Positions 42,491 to 51,016 of a stretch of 64,000 bases of DNA are shown piece after piece; the first letter of the stretch is position 1; every line of letters starts with the position of its first letter. The notes below the pieces were generated by a model. It saw only the letters and a list, made by a program, of their open reading frames with translations, had not been told where the DNA came from and made no database searches. Origin of the DNA: Oceanobacillus sojae (GTDB lineage: Bacteria > Bacillota > Bacilli > Bacillales > Amphibacillaceae); NCBI RefSeq assembly GCF_900162665.1, contig NZ_LT727812.1:1100177-1164176 (forward strand), given 5' to 3'. The translations under genes and the position numbers were made by a program.

Positions 42491-42546
42491 GTGAAGTTGA
42501 CTTCTCTTTTTCTTTTTGATATTCTCAAATGAGAAGTCAACTTCAC
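42491..42546. promoter_or_regulatory. 16-bp perfect inverted repeat spanning the XRE promoter
   Basis: GTGAAGTTGACTTCTC (42491-42506) and GAGAAGTCAACTTCAC (42531-42546) are exact inverse copies with a 24-nt spacer. A promoter fits between them: -35 TTGACT (42497-42502), 16-bp spacer, -10 GATATT (42519-42524). Two arms flanking the -10 region suggest autoregulation by the XRE protein through looping or tandem dimers, or a long 5' hairpin. Confidence 0.6.
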
Positions 42547-42570
42547 ATGAGCGAAGAAAAGAGAGATGTC

Positions 42571-42774
42571 ATGATTGTTATCAATAAAGTACAGTCGTTT
42601 AGAAAAAAAAGAAAGATGACACAGGAAGTATTGGCGAATAAGGTCGGTGTATCCAGAAAAACGATTGTTTCTTTGGAAAAAGGCAATTACACGCCTTCTT
42701 TATTGTTGGCATTGCAGATAGCAAAAGTGCTGGAAATAGATATTAACGCTATTTTTTATTTAGATGAGGAGTGA
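42571..42774 (+). CDS. Small XRE-family (YozG-like) transcriptional regulator
   Basis: A 67-residue, HTH-only Cro/C1-type regulator: VQSFRKKRKMTQEVLANKVGVSRKTIVSLEKGNY is split over residues 5-38, with the recognition helix in SRKTIVSLE. ATG 42571 has AAAAGAGAGA upstream; upstream ATGs at 42529 and 42547 lie inside the inverted repeat. It directly precedes a membrane protein gene, the standard YozG/DUF pair. Probably represses its own operon. Confidence 0.85.
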   Translation: MIVINKVQSFRKKRKMTQEVLANKVGVSRKTIVSLEKGNYTPSLLLALQIAKVLEIDINAIFYLDEE

Positions 42775-42781
42775 ACCTGCT

Positions 42782-43249
42782 ATGAAGAAAATTATTTTCG
42801 AGCAAACAGGTAATATCATTATGATACTGCTATTGACCTTAGGAATGATTCAAACGGTTCTTACTGCTACGGTAAATAAGGGTCCCTTTTCTTTTTCCTT
42901 TGAATTCGGCATTTTTTGGTTTTTATTTTTAGGCTGGTTAATTATTTTTGGCATTGCTCGATTTTGGTATGGGAAGAAAAAGAATAATGAAGGCTATAGT
43001 ACCAAAAAAGGAGAATTCAGCACGGAAGATGAACGAGAAGAGCTAATCTCAAAAAAAGCCAGTCTGATTACCTTTAAAATGCTGATATCCTTATGGATTG
43101 TTCTTCTTTTTCTATGCTTTGGACTGGGTTTGTTCGTTACAGATACCAAAACCTTTCAAAGTATGGTTATCGGCATGCTGGGAGGCAGTCTTATTATAGG
43201 CTTTCTTACATATCTGATAGTCTGGATAACACTTGATTCAAAGGATTGA
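42782..43249 (+). CDS. DUF2178/DUF3796-like membrane protein partner of the XRE regulator
   Basis: A 155-residue protein with four hydrophobic segments (about 8-28, 36-55, 98-119, 128-148) and a cytoplasmic loop containing STEDEREELISKKA, the D-E-R motif common to small membrane proteins paired with YozG-type regulators. GAGGAGTGA lies 9 nt before the ATG and overlaps the end of the regulator gene. Function unknown; these pairs may form a membrane-sensing switch. Confidence 0.65.
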   Translation: MKKIIFEQTGNIIMILLLTLGMIQTVLTATVNKGPFSFSFEFGIFWFLFLGWLIIFGIARFWYGKKKNNEGYSTKKGEFSTEDEREELISKKASLITFKMLISLWIVLLFLCFGLGLFVTDTKTFQSMVIGMLGGSLIIGFLTYLIVWITLDSKD

Positions 43250-43664
43250 ACAGCCTTCTTACCAGATATAAAAGGAGAGAAAAAAGTACGTTACGATATT
43301 TCCCTAAAGATAGAGCGCCCTGTTCTCTATAGGCAAAGTAACAATACCTTTAGAAAGATGAACATATTCCATCATATATGCTAAATGCACATTTAAATTC
43401 TTTTTACTGCTTTTACTTATTACAATAGAAGCAATATATAATATTACTAGAGCTTCCTATACAACGTGCACTTCTACAATTGCAATTCTTTTAGAAAAGT
43501 AAGCTTGTTCCCTATATACAGGCTCTTAGAAAAATTGTGGATTCGCGAAAGGATGAGCGAATCCATAGTTCTTCTTATGCTTTCCTATCGTGAAAAAAAG
43601 ATCAAGGCGCTGATTATTCTTGGGCCCTGATCTTTTTCCCTTAAAGCATTCGAAATGTGTAAGC
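43250..43664. other. 415-bp gap with two hairpins
   Basis: A hairpin TGGATTCGC/GCGAATCCA (43538-43565) followed by TAGTTCTTCTT could end the upstream pair, and a bidirectional terminator (43595-43637) serves the LysE gene. In 43250-43530 I see no ORF with a ribosome binding site and no clear RNA element. Confidence 0.5.
43595..43637. terminator. Terminator downstream of the LysE-type gene
   Basis: AAAAAGATCA (43595-43604) pairs with TGATCTTTTT (43628-43637), extended by GG/CC inside the stem. Long T-runs on both strands. Confidence 0.8.
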
Positions 43665-44297
43665 TTACATGATATCTGCTATTACCGTATAAAATTCATA
43701 AATAAAATAGCCGGAAAAACCAATTAAAACAACTCCTGCAACAATAGAAAATCCCTTAATCATAGCCCGGTTCATTACTTTTCGTGTTGTAGCAACAATT
43801 GCTAGTAACCCGATATCATGCAATAAAATGCCAATTAAAATACCCGCAGCAATAAGTAAGAAATTAGATGGTTCAGCTGGATTATATGTATTACTTAACA
43901 CCGCTCCAAAAACGCTCAGCCAAAACACAATATTCCCCGGTGAGACGGCGACAAGAAACCCATTACGATACGAGGTACGCAAGGATTTTGCGGACTTTTC
44001 TCCAGCTAAGGTAATATCACTATCCGCATTTTTTATCGATTCATAGCCAATCAGAAATAAGAACACTGCTCCGATCAGCCACATCGGGATTTGAATAAAA
44101 GGCAGCTGTAAAATAGATGCTAACCCTAAATAAAGTGCGGCAATTAAAATAAGATCGATTGTCATCCCGCCAAGCCCAACAGCCCAGCCATGCAGAAAGC
44201 CATTTTTCAGTCCCTGCTTTGTCATCTCTACCGTAATAGCTCCTACAGGCATTGCTATTGCAAGCCCGGCCATCACATATGTAAAAAATAGCACCAT
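43665..44297 (-). CDS. LysE/RhtB-family amino acid exporter
   Basis: A 210-residue membrane protein with six hydrophobic segments and the LysE motif GLAIAMPVGAITVEMTKQGLKNG near residues 10-32, cited here only in part (MPVGAITVEM). This family exports basic or neutral amino acids and homoserine lactones; the substrate is not readable. ATG 44297 is chosen because of GAAGGGAG upstream and the normal family length. The open frame extends to 44381. Confidence 0.83.
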   Translation of the reverse strand: MVLFFTYVMAGLAIAMPVGAITVEMTKQGLKNGFLHGWAVGLGGMTIDLILIAALYLGLASILQLPFIQIPMWLIGAVFLFLIGYESIKNADSDITLAGEKSAKSLRTSYRNGFLVAVSPGNIVFWLSVFGAVLSNTYNPAEPSNFLLIAAGILIGILLHDIGLLAIVATTRKVMNRAMIKGFSIVAGVVLIGFSGYFIYEFYTVIADIM

Positions 44298-44478
44298 AAC
44301 GTACACGCTCCCTTCGAAAATAAACATTTTAATCTTACTATAGGTTGGAATAAGTGTATACATATTCAAGTTATTTTTCACTGTTTAATGCAGCTATCAA
44401 ATAAACGGTAACGAATAATTTCCAGGTTAAAAGAGCAAAATACCATTGTTAGTAAAAAAATACAAGGACGATGATTTA

Positions 44479-44913
44479 ATGAGATACATTTTAGCATTCC
44501 TATTTAAATTAGTAATGACAACAGTAATATTAGGGGTAACATTAGGTATGATTTTTAATATTTCTTTCAGTAACTTAGTTATTACCAGCTTAGTTTTAAC
44601 TATAGTGGCATTTGCAGGAGATATGCTGATACTTCCCAGAATAGGAAATATAGCAGCTGCAGTAGGCGACTTTGCGCTTGCTTATATTCTTATCTGGGGG
44701 ATAGGCTCATTTTTATATGACAGCTTGCTTTCCGTCGATGCTGCTGCATTAATATCTGCCTTTCTGATTACAATAAGTGAGCTGTTTTATCACAGATATT
44801 TACGTAATTTTGTTTTTGATAATGTGGATAAAGACCAAACCCCTCTTCATCATGATAACCTGCAAACAGAAGCTGGAGAAGAATTTTACGATAAAAATGA
44901 CAAGAACGAATAA
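44479..44913 (+). CDS. YndM-like DUF2512 membrane protein
   Basis: A 144-residue protein with four hydrophobic segments (about 5-25, 30-50, 57-82, 86-105), the DUF2512 layout, and an acidic hydrophilic tail (VDKDQTPLHHDNLQTEAGEE). AAGGACGATG precedes ATG 44479. DUF2512 proteins such as YndM are spore-formation-associated in some Bacillus species, which fits the coat gene 112 nt downstream. Function unknown. Confidence 0.7.
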   Translation: MRYILAFLFKLVMTTVILGVTLGMIFNISFSNLVITSLVLTIVAFAGDMLILPRIGNIAAAVGDFALAYILIWGIGSFLYDSLLSVDAAALISAFLITISELFYHRYLRNFVFDNVDKDQTPLHHDNLQTEAGEEFYDKNDKNE

Positions 44914-45025
44914 AGATGGAAATATTGTTTCATTTTTCACGCATGATTTTCTTCAGATGGATAAGTTGTATAAATTCACTCTCTCTGCAAACCATAAGAA
45001 AAATACGATTAAAGGAGAATTTTAT

Positions 45026-45592
45026 ATGAAATTAGCTTCACATGAATTACATGAGTTAAGTGAGCTGATCGCAGGATGTTATAATACCATATCCTGTATG
45101 GCCAGCTTTATAAACCAGGCTCAGGATCCTGAATTGAAGGGATTATTACAAAAGCATTTCCCATTACATGTCCAAGATTATAATTTAAAAGTAGAGTTTG
45201 TTCAAAGTCAAACAACACCTGATATTACAAAATTTCAACCTGCTAAAATAAATCCTGTGCTGGAATCCTATACACAGGCACCGGTTTCTGAATTTCCATC
45301 TGCGACTCCCCGGACAGAAGTGCAACAGCATACTGACCGTGAAATTGCTACAGCTTATCTAATGAATCAAAAAAGTTCTGCCAAAAACTATGGTAACGCC
45401 TCCGTAGAGTGCGCTAACCCTGATTTAAGAACATTTTTGGAGCACGCTTTTTTGAATAGTAATCACCATGCCTATGATATTTGGCAGTATATGACTAAAA
45501 AAGGGTATTACCCATTAATGGCTGCACCGGATCAGGCAATACAGACTGTAGCATCTATCTATCAGCCAGTAGAGCAGCCGTCTCAAATTTAA
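45026..45592 (+). CDS. CotF-family spore coat protein
   Basis: A 188-residue Coat_F-type protein. N-terminal helical region HELHELSELIAGCYNTISCM, proline-rich middle (about 75-105), then the coat signature DREIATAYLMNQKSSAKNYGNASVE (in part DREIATAYLMNQKSSAKNYG) and HAYDIWQYMTKKGYYPLMAAP. It would be laid down in the spore coat and transcribed by a late mother-cell sigma factor. AAAGGAGAA precedes ATG 45026; the frame is open from 44777, which overlaps the neighbour. Confidence 0.87.
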   Translation: MKLASHELHELSELIAGCYNTISCMASFINQAQDPELKGLLQKHFPLHVQDYNLKVEFVQSQTTPDITKFQPAKINPVLESYTQAPVSEFPSATPRTEVQQHTDREIATAYLMNQKSSAKNYGNASVECANPDLRTFLEHAFLNSNHHAYDIWQYMTKKGYYPLMAAPDQAIQTVASIYQPVEQPSQI

Positions 45593-45605
45593 AAAATAAG
45601 GAAAA

Positions 45606-45641
45606 AACAGGAGCAGAAAATAAATATTTTCTGCTCCTGTT
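45606..45641 (-). terminator. Terminator of the capsule operon
   Basis: AACAGGAGCAGAAAAT (45606-45621) pairs perfectly with ATTTTCTGCTCCTGTT (45626-45641), loop of 4. The T-run is on the minus-strand side, past capE. Confidence 0.85.
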
Positions 45642-45642
45642 C

Positions 45643-45680
45643 AGCTTGTAGAAAAAGTAAGGTAATTTTTTCTACAAGCT
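45643..45680 (+). terminator. Terminator of the coat protein gene
   Basis: AGCTTGTAGAAAAA (45643-45656) pairs with TTTTTCTACAAGCT (45667-45680), followed by TTTT on the plus strand. It stands back to back with the capsule operon terminator. Confidence 0.8.
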
Positions 45681-45741
45681 TTTTAATGTTTTTGAAAATA
45701 GGCTCAGCTCAGCATAAGCCTCTTTTTCTGCCATTTTCAGA

Positions 45742-45930
45742 CTAGTCTTCTTCCTGGGCATTCGCAGATTCTGAATCTGCAGTTGCATCATTTTCAGCTG
45801 CTTCCACATAGCTTCGGATTTGATATCGTTCTGAATCCGATAAATCATCCAACTGTTTATAATTAGTCATGAATGTTAATGCAAGAACAAGCAGTAAAAT
45901 TGGCGTAACGCCTGATAATAATTTCTTCAT
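45742..45930 (-). CDS. capE: CapE/PgsE-like small capsule protein
   Basis: A 62-residue protein with one N-terminal TM segment (about 6-23) and an acidic tail (LSDSERYQIRSYVEAAEND...). This is the size, position and layout of CapE/PgsE, the small membrane peptide that improves poly-gamma-glutamate synthesis with CapBCA. The sequence is weakly conserved in this family, so the call leans on its place as last gene of the operon. It starts 26 nt after capD. Confidence 0.72.
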   Translation of the reverse strand: MKKLLSGVTPILLLVLALTFMTNYKQLDDLSDSERYQIRSYVEAAENDATADSESANAQEED

Positions 45931-45956
45931 TTTACTTTCCTCCTATTCTTTTATGA

Positions 45957-47606
45957 TTAATTATTTGTATCGGCTTGCCAAACACCGTTTCTCCGGGAAT
46001 CTGCAGTGCCGTAAATAGTGTTGGACTCCTCGTCGATAACAAGTGATTGTATTCCTCCATAAAAGTCAATATCCGTTTGATTATAGATTTCATATCCACG
46101 CGCTCTCAATCCAGATTGAACATCCTTATCCAGCTCTGTTTCTGTGAAAATATCATTACCTTCAATATAAAATCTATCATTCTCTACTGCTTCATCAAAT
46201 GGTTCATTAAACATCAAATATTTAACGAGCACTTGTGTCATTACCATTGGAATTCTCTTGCCACCCGGTGAACCTATCCCGATTGTTTTTTCACCATTTG
46301 TCAAAATAGTCGGGCTTGTGAAGCTTCTTGGTGTTTTACCCGGCTCAATGCTATTTAATGAATCATCGCTTGTACTGAAGTTCTCCATTTGGTTATTCAT
46401 AAAAAACCCAGCTACATTATCTCCGGAACCAAAGAAATTTCCTAATGTATGTGTCGCTGACACCATTGTACCATCTTGATCGATAATGACAAAATGTGTC
46501 GTATTATCGTGATCTTCCTCATCTGATATCGAATCATTCACTTCATAATCCTCGGATAGCTCATCAAGTGAAATGGTATCTGCCATCTGTTGTGTGTAAG
46601 CTGCGGAAGTCAGTTCATCAGCAGACATTGCATCCGTGAAAAATCTGTCCCCTACATTTTCAACTCTGTCATCATAGGATCTTTTGGAGATCTCTCCGAT
46701 CAGATGCATATAATCTCTTTGATTATCCTCTGTCGATGCGACATTTAATTGTTCAGCCATTTGCAGAGACTGAATTAATGTAACTCCTGCCAATGGCGGC
46801 GGTGCAGAATAAACATCATAGCCGGCAAAACTGCCGTGAGCCGCCTCAGTCGTTTGTGCTGTATAACTGCTTAAATCCTCCGCTTTCAGAGTATCCTCAT
46901 GTTCTACTATTTGATCAGCAATAAGCCCCTCATAAAAAGCATCTGCTCCATCTTCTTGAATATGACGTAAAGTATCTGCTAACTCAGGCTGTACCAATGT
47001 GTCATTCACTTCCAATATTTCACCGTTCGGGAAAAATTCCTCTAATTCTGCAACATCCATCCGGTAAGATCCTTTACCAAGCCGATCTACCAAATGATTA
47101 TCTACTTTAAATCCTTCCTCCGCGTAATCGATAGCCGGCTGGATTAGGTCTTTCATGTCCATCGAACCTAAATCATTATTAAGTTCTTCCATTCCTCTTA
47201 CCAAACCGGGAATAGCAAAGGTTTCCGGTCTCGCCCCCGACTCTGGCGCAGTTTCACGATACTCATAGACAGTCGGTTCATCCGCATCATAGGGGTAAAT
47301 CAACATCTCTCCCCCTCCGCCAATGCCTGAACCATAAGGCTCTACAGTGCCAAGTACGTAGGCAACCACTACAGCTGCATCTGCAGCGTTACCGCCTGCC
47401 TCCAGCACCTTCATCCCAGCTTCTACGGCCAATGGATGGGAAGCACTGACTCCATAGCCTTCCGCTGTATTCATCGTTTCGGATTGTTCGACACCATAAT
47501 CGGTATTTGTCACTTCCTCCTCAAACATTCCCTGCTGAGCATAAACAAATACCAGACCCGCTGCGACAACAATCGTCAATATCGTAATAAGCTTTTTATT
47601 GCTCAC
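45957..47606 (-). CDS. capD: CapD-like gamma-glutamyltransferase of the capsule operon
   Basis: A 549-residue gamma-glutamyltranspeptidase-family enzyme with an N-terminal membrane anchor/signal (about 5-23). It self-cleaves before Thr369 in the DNTTHF motif to expose the catalytic threonine; GSGIGGGGEML near 93-101 and SPGGKRIPMV near the end bind substrate. In B. anthracis CapD links poly-gamma-glutamate to peptidoglycan and can trim it. Position between capA and capE supports CapD rather than a housekeeping GGT; the activity (transpeptidation or hydrolysis) cannot be read. GTG start, GGGG upstream, overlapping capA by 11 nt. Confidence 0.87.
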   Translation of the reverse strand: MSNKKLITILTIVVAAGLVFVYAQQGMFEEEVTNTDYGVEQSETMNTAEGYGVSASHPLAVEAGMKVLEAGGNAADAAVVVAYVLGTVEPYGSGIGGGGEMLIYPYDADEPTVYEYRETAPESGARPETFAIPGLVRGMEELNNDLGSMDMKDLIQPAIDYAEEGFKVDNHLVDRLGKGSYRMDVAELEEFFPNGEILEVNDTLVQPELADTLRHIQEDGADAFYEGLIADQIVEHEDTLKAEDLSSYTAQTTEAAHGSFAGYDVYSAPPPLAGVTLIQSLQMAEQLNVASTEDNQRDYMHLIGEISKRSYDDRVENVGDRFFTDAMSADELTSAAYTQQMADTISLDELSEDYEVNDSISDEEDHDNTTHFVIIDQDGTMVSATHTLGNFFGSGDNVAGFFMNNQMENFSTSDDSLNSIEPGKTPRSFTSPTILTNGEKTIGIGSPGGKRIPMVMTQVLVKYLMFNEPFDEAVENDRFYIEGNDIFTETELDKDVQSGLRARGYEIYNQTDIDFYGGIQSLVIDEESNTIYGTADSRRNGVWQADTNN

Positions 47607-48759
47607 TATCAGAACCCCTTTCCTCTAAAACGTCAGAATGATCTACTTCCAGGATCAACTTCCCATCTTCTTTTTTAAAATTCTCTTCCGGCTGGTTTCT
47701 CATTAATTGCAAATGAATTTTCTTTTGATTGTATTTGTTCTTTGTTACATAAGGCTGGGTTCCGTTTATACGTAACGGCGTAATTTCAAACCTGCCTGTC
47801 CCATCACTTAACAAATCATATTGGACAATGGCGCTGTCCTTGGTCCGGGACCATCCCTGGTCAAAAACAAAGTTGCCGAGCCCATAAAATATAACGCCAT
47901 CCTTATACTTTTCTACTTCCTGCAGTACATGGGTGTGATGTCCAATGATAGCATCTGCCCCCACATCAATCATCGCCCTTGCTAACTCTGTTTGTCTCGG
48001 ATGCGGCTGATTGTCATATTCAACACCCCAATGCATATTTACAAAAACAAGATCCGCATTTTGGTTTGCTTCCTCAATCATTGGAAAAATATTGTCCGGT
48101 AACGCACGGGCAACACCTGGTCGATAACCGAGCGCTGAGAAGCCTTCGACAAGAGCATCTGTATATCCAAGTGTTGCAATCGTTAAACCATTTACTTCCT
48201 GATAATCAATTGTAGTTGCTTCTTCCACATTTCCTCCTGCACCAACATAGTCCAAACCTGCATTATCCAATGCTGATATCGTGTCATTCAGTCCTTCTGG
48301 CCCGTAATCCATCATGTGGTTATTTGCTAAATTAAGCATTGTAAAATTCAGTTCTTTTAAAGCATTGGCTGCCTCCTCACCCGTATGTAGATGAATCTGC
48401 TTATCTATTTGTTCATAATTATCTTCATCTTGAAGTAAAATTGGATTTTCAAAATTACCTGACACATAATCGGCGTTGTCAAAGAAAGGTTTTACTTTCT
48501 CAAAGGGATATGTTAGTCCATATTTTTCTGTCACATCCTCCACATGGCGGCCAAACATAATGTCACCAACGAAAGTAGCGGTGAACTCTGAATCAGCCCT
48601 TTCTTCCACTTCTGCTGCATTTGGTGAAAAGAAGATTTGATGCCCGATGATGAAGATAACAATAACAGCTAAACAGATAGCCACATGTTTACCGGCAGAT
48701 TTTTTTTGTTGTTTCCCCATTCGTAATATTTTTTCTTGGTATGTTAATTTTTTAGACAT
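47596..48759 (-). CDS. capA: Poly-gamma-glutamate synthesis/export protein CapA
   Basis: A 387-residue CapA-family protein: basic N-terminus, one TM anchor (about 27-44), then an extracytoplasmic metallophosphatase-like domain with GDIMFGRHVED near 65, FENPIL, NLANNHMMDYG and IIGHHTHVLQ (conserved His/Asp). It works with CapBC in the membrane to build or export poly-gamma-glutamate. Normal family length. Starts 11 nt after capC. Confidence 0.92.
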   Translation of the reverse strand: MSKKLTYQEKILRMGKQQKKSAGKHVAICLAVIVIFIIGHQIFFSPNAAEVEERADSEFTATFVGDIMFGRHVEDVTEKYGLTYPFEKVKPFFDNADYVSGNFENPILLQDEDNYEQIDKQIHLHTGEEAANALKELNFTMLNLANNHMMDYGPEGLNDTISALDNAGLDYVGAGGNVEEATTIDYQEVNGLTIATLGYTDALVEGFSALGYRPGVARALPDNIFPMIEEANQNADLVFVNMHWGVEYDNQPHPRQTELARAMIDVGADAIIGHHTHVLQEVEKYKDGVIFYGLGNFVFDQGWSRTKDSAIVQYDLLSDGTGRFEITPLRINGTQPYVTKNKYNQKKIHLQLMRNQPEENFKKEDGKLILEVDHSDVLEERGSDSEQ

Positions 48760-48770
48760 ATTAACCCTTC

Positions 48771-49220
48771 CTATATGATGTAATAGACGCTTAAAATAAC
48801 AAACGTGAGTGCACCTAATAGAAGCGAACTTCCGATTGTAATAATGGCCCCCTGCTTTTGAATCGTATTCGCAATCAGACCAGGTACAATAACCCCAATT
48901 CCTCTAAATTCCAATATCTCAAATGGAAGCATTGGATAAGCGTAATCCAGGAGGAGCTTCAACACAATTCCCACCGACAGCATTGCCGCAAATTTTCTTC
49001 GTCCGTAAAGCAGCACGATGCGTGAAAGTCCGTATGTCACAATAACATAGGTTAAAAGACTAATACCGAAAATGACAGCAATAAATATAGGCTGGTCAAA
49101 AACGAGTGCTAAATATCCCGGCACAACCAGTCCAGCCGGAACAATACCTGTTTTCTCTGAAAAAAGTAAGCTTATAATCACTCCTAGCACGAGTGCAATA
49201 TATAAATCTGAACCAAACAT
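48771..49220 (-). CDS. capC: Poly-gamma-glutamate synthase membrane subunit CapC
   Basis: A 149-residue membrane protein with four or five hydrophobic segments and the CapC/PgsC pattern SEKTGIVPAGLVVPGYLALVF near residues 21-41 (cited in part, GIVPAGLVVPGYLA). It forms the membrane part of the CapB-CapC ligase complex. It follows capB with a one-base gap. Confidence 0.92.
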   Translation of the reverse strand: MFGSDLYIALVLGVIISLLFSEKTGIVPAGLVVPGYLALVFDQPIFIAVIFGISLLTYVIVTYGLSRIVLLYGRRKFAAMLSVGIVLKLLLDYAYPMLPFEILEFRGIGVIVPGLIANTIQKQGAIITIGSSLLLGALTFVILSVYYII

Positions 49221-49221
49221 T

Positions 49222-50406
49222 CTATGATCCTCCTATTTCTGTGCGGGCTTGCAGTTTTTCAACTAAAGGTTCGGCCGCACCATGAACATTCCCAATCCCA
49301 AAGATGATATTATTAGACGCTATTTCGAATAATGTTTCATAGATTTCATCCGTTGACTTTCCCTGGAGATCAATGATTTGATTGACTTTAAGCCTCCCCG
49401 ATCTCACCGCGTTCTTAATTGGATCTGCCTTTTCCCCAATCAATACAAGCTTGTCTGTCGGGATATGCGGTAAAACATCATCTGAAAATTGAATGGTCCG
49501 GTCCACGCGGTCTGCCCGGCAGTTCATTACAACAATTGGAGATTTTGTTGGATAGCCTTGAGACACTACATTTTCCCAAATATTAATGGTGGAAGACGGA
49601 TCGTTAGCCGCGAATCCATTGACAAAATATGCCGATCTGCTCCCCTGCCTCAAATACTTAATCCGCATTGCCCCCGGATCCGGCTGCGCCTTAAGCATTC
49701 CACGAAATGCCGTTTCTTCATCAATATCCAATGCTTCAGCAACTGCCAATGCCAGCGAAGCATTTTCCGGAAAGATCATATAATCAAATTTACGTATATA
49801 TGCCTCGGGAATTTTACTATTATCAGCAACAATCACCTTCGTATTTCTTTTTGCTGCTTCTTGTTTAAAATAATCTACATAGGGACCTTTCGAAATAATT
49901 AAATGGCCATTATGCGGAATCGTGGATGTAAAGGCCTCGGCAACTTCATCCAGGGTAGGGCCCATCACATCCATATGGTCCTCCAGCACATTAACAATCA
50001 CACCAATGTTCGCTTGGAGCAGTTTCTCTTGAAATACTATTTGATAATCTGGATTAACTGCCATACATTCACTGACTAAGGCATCCGCTCCCAGCTTTGC
50101 CGCTTTCCTTACAACCATTTTCTGTTCACCGATATTCGGTCCCTCGGGACGTCGCTTGATAGGCTCTTCCTCCGATGTATTCCAATAAATCATTCTTGCT
50201 GAAGTACCAGTTGTTTTACCGATGGTTTTATATCCTGCCTCTTTGATAATACCTGTAATTAAACGTGTTACGGTTGATTTCCCGCGGATTCCATTCACAT
50301 TGACACGAATCGGCAGAGCATTCACGTGCTTTTTATGGGAATTCCACTCCACGATACCGATCACCAGCGCAATAACGAGCACAATTGGAATTAATAACAT
50401 AACCAT
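49222..50406 (-). CDS. capB: Poly-gamma-glutamate synthase ligase subunit CapB
   Basis: A 394-residue Mur-ligase-like ATP-dependent amide ligase with N-terminal TM (about 3-20), P-loop NGIRGKSTVTRL (residues 38-49), NVLEDHMDVMGPTLDEVAEAF, and FVNGFAANDPSS. It joins glutamates through gamma-carboxyl groups. Strong match to B. subtilis PgsB/B. anthracis CapB along the full chain. AAAGGAAGGAT precedes both ATG 50406 and ATG 50400; the latter has better spacing. First gene of capBCADE. Confidence 0.93.
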   Translation of the reverse strand: MVMLLIPIVLVIALVIGIVEWNSHKKHVNALPIRVNVNGIRGKSTVTRLITGIIKEAGYKTIGKTTGTSARMIYWNTSEEEPIKRRPEGPNIGEQKMVVRKAAKLGADALVSECMAVNPDYQIVFQEKLLQANIGVIVNVLEDHMDVMGPTLDEVAEAFTSTIPHNGHLIISKGPYVDYFKQEAAKRNTKVIVADNSKIPEAYIRKFDYMIFPENASLALAVAEALDIDEETAFRGMLKAQPDPGAMRIKYLRQGSRSAYFVNGFAANDPSSTINIWENVVSQGYPTKSPIVVMNCRADRVDRTIQFSDDVLPHIPTDKLVLIGEKADPIKNAVRSGRLKVNQIIDLQGKSTDEIYETLFEIASNNIIFGIGNVHGAAEPLVEKLQARTEIGGS

Positions 50407-51016
50407 ATCCTTCCTTTACCATTCATCAAAATCAATAAAAACATAGATTTTCACTCTTACAATCCATCCGTTGAAATGGAAGTATTTCGACACATATTGA
50501 CAATACGTAAGACATTTTAACAAAAAATATATACTTTACTATAAAAATCCCTTTTTTTATTCTATTTGTAATATCTGAGACTAAACTGACTCTCTAGTGT
50601 AATAATGTTGCAGAATAAATACATTCACCGTATGCAGATTGTTTACGTTAAGGAATTCATATGAGTTGAATGCTTGCTTGAGGTTTTCATTCTTATTTGG
50701 CAAAATATTCCAATAATGAATTTAATTTTATTGAGGCAAATTTGTAAGATTTATTAGCCGATTTATGACTGTGAAATAAGTAACTATGAACTTTGAATTC
50801 TCCCAAAATCTTCATATTACTTTATTATTACTTCGTTAAATCCAGCATGCGCTCATAATACCCTACTTCCCAAAAATATCTACTCCCAAACTTCACTTTT
50901 AGGTTGAAAAATTTACTAACCGACAGAACGGCAGCCTGAAACATACATGCAATGAAAATAAGCAAAAAAAAGAAGCAGAAATAAAAATTTTCTGCCCCTG
51001 TTTTTTATCTAAGATT
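50407..51016. other. 610-bp intergenic region upstream of capB
   Basis: It should carry the capsule operon promoter on the minus strand, but no -10/-35 pair stands out. A 38-codon minus-strand frame at 50828-50944 reads like a protein C-terminus without a ribosome binding site. The GNAT terminator lies at 50974-50994. The region is very AT-rich; no RNA element recognised. Confidence 0.5.
50974..50994 (-). terminator. Terminator of the TetR/acetyltransferase operon
   Basis: GCAGAAAT and ATTTTCTGC form a short stem, with T-run TTCTTTTTTT on the minus strand side, 23 nt after the acetyltransferase stop. Confidence 0.6.

Larger units (their letters stand above)
41829..42570. other. 740-bp intergenic region with palindromes and a fold-back repeat
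   Basis: It holds an inverted repeat ATTGTC/GACAAT (41972-41991) upstream of bdbD, the fold-back repeat at 42160-42353, and a 16-bp inverted repeat at the XRE gene promoter (42491-42546). The short open frames across the repeat have no ribosome binding sites and are not counted as genes. Confidence 0.6.

Noticed and set aside
50828-50944. 38-codon minus-strand frame ending WEVGYYERMLDLTK
   Set aside because: It looks protein-like but has no ribosome binding site and no family I can name; possibly a relic.
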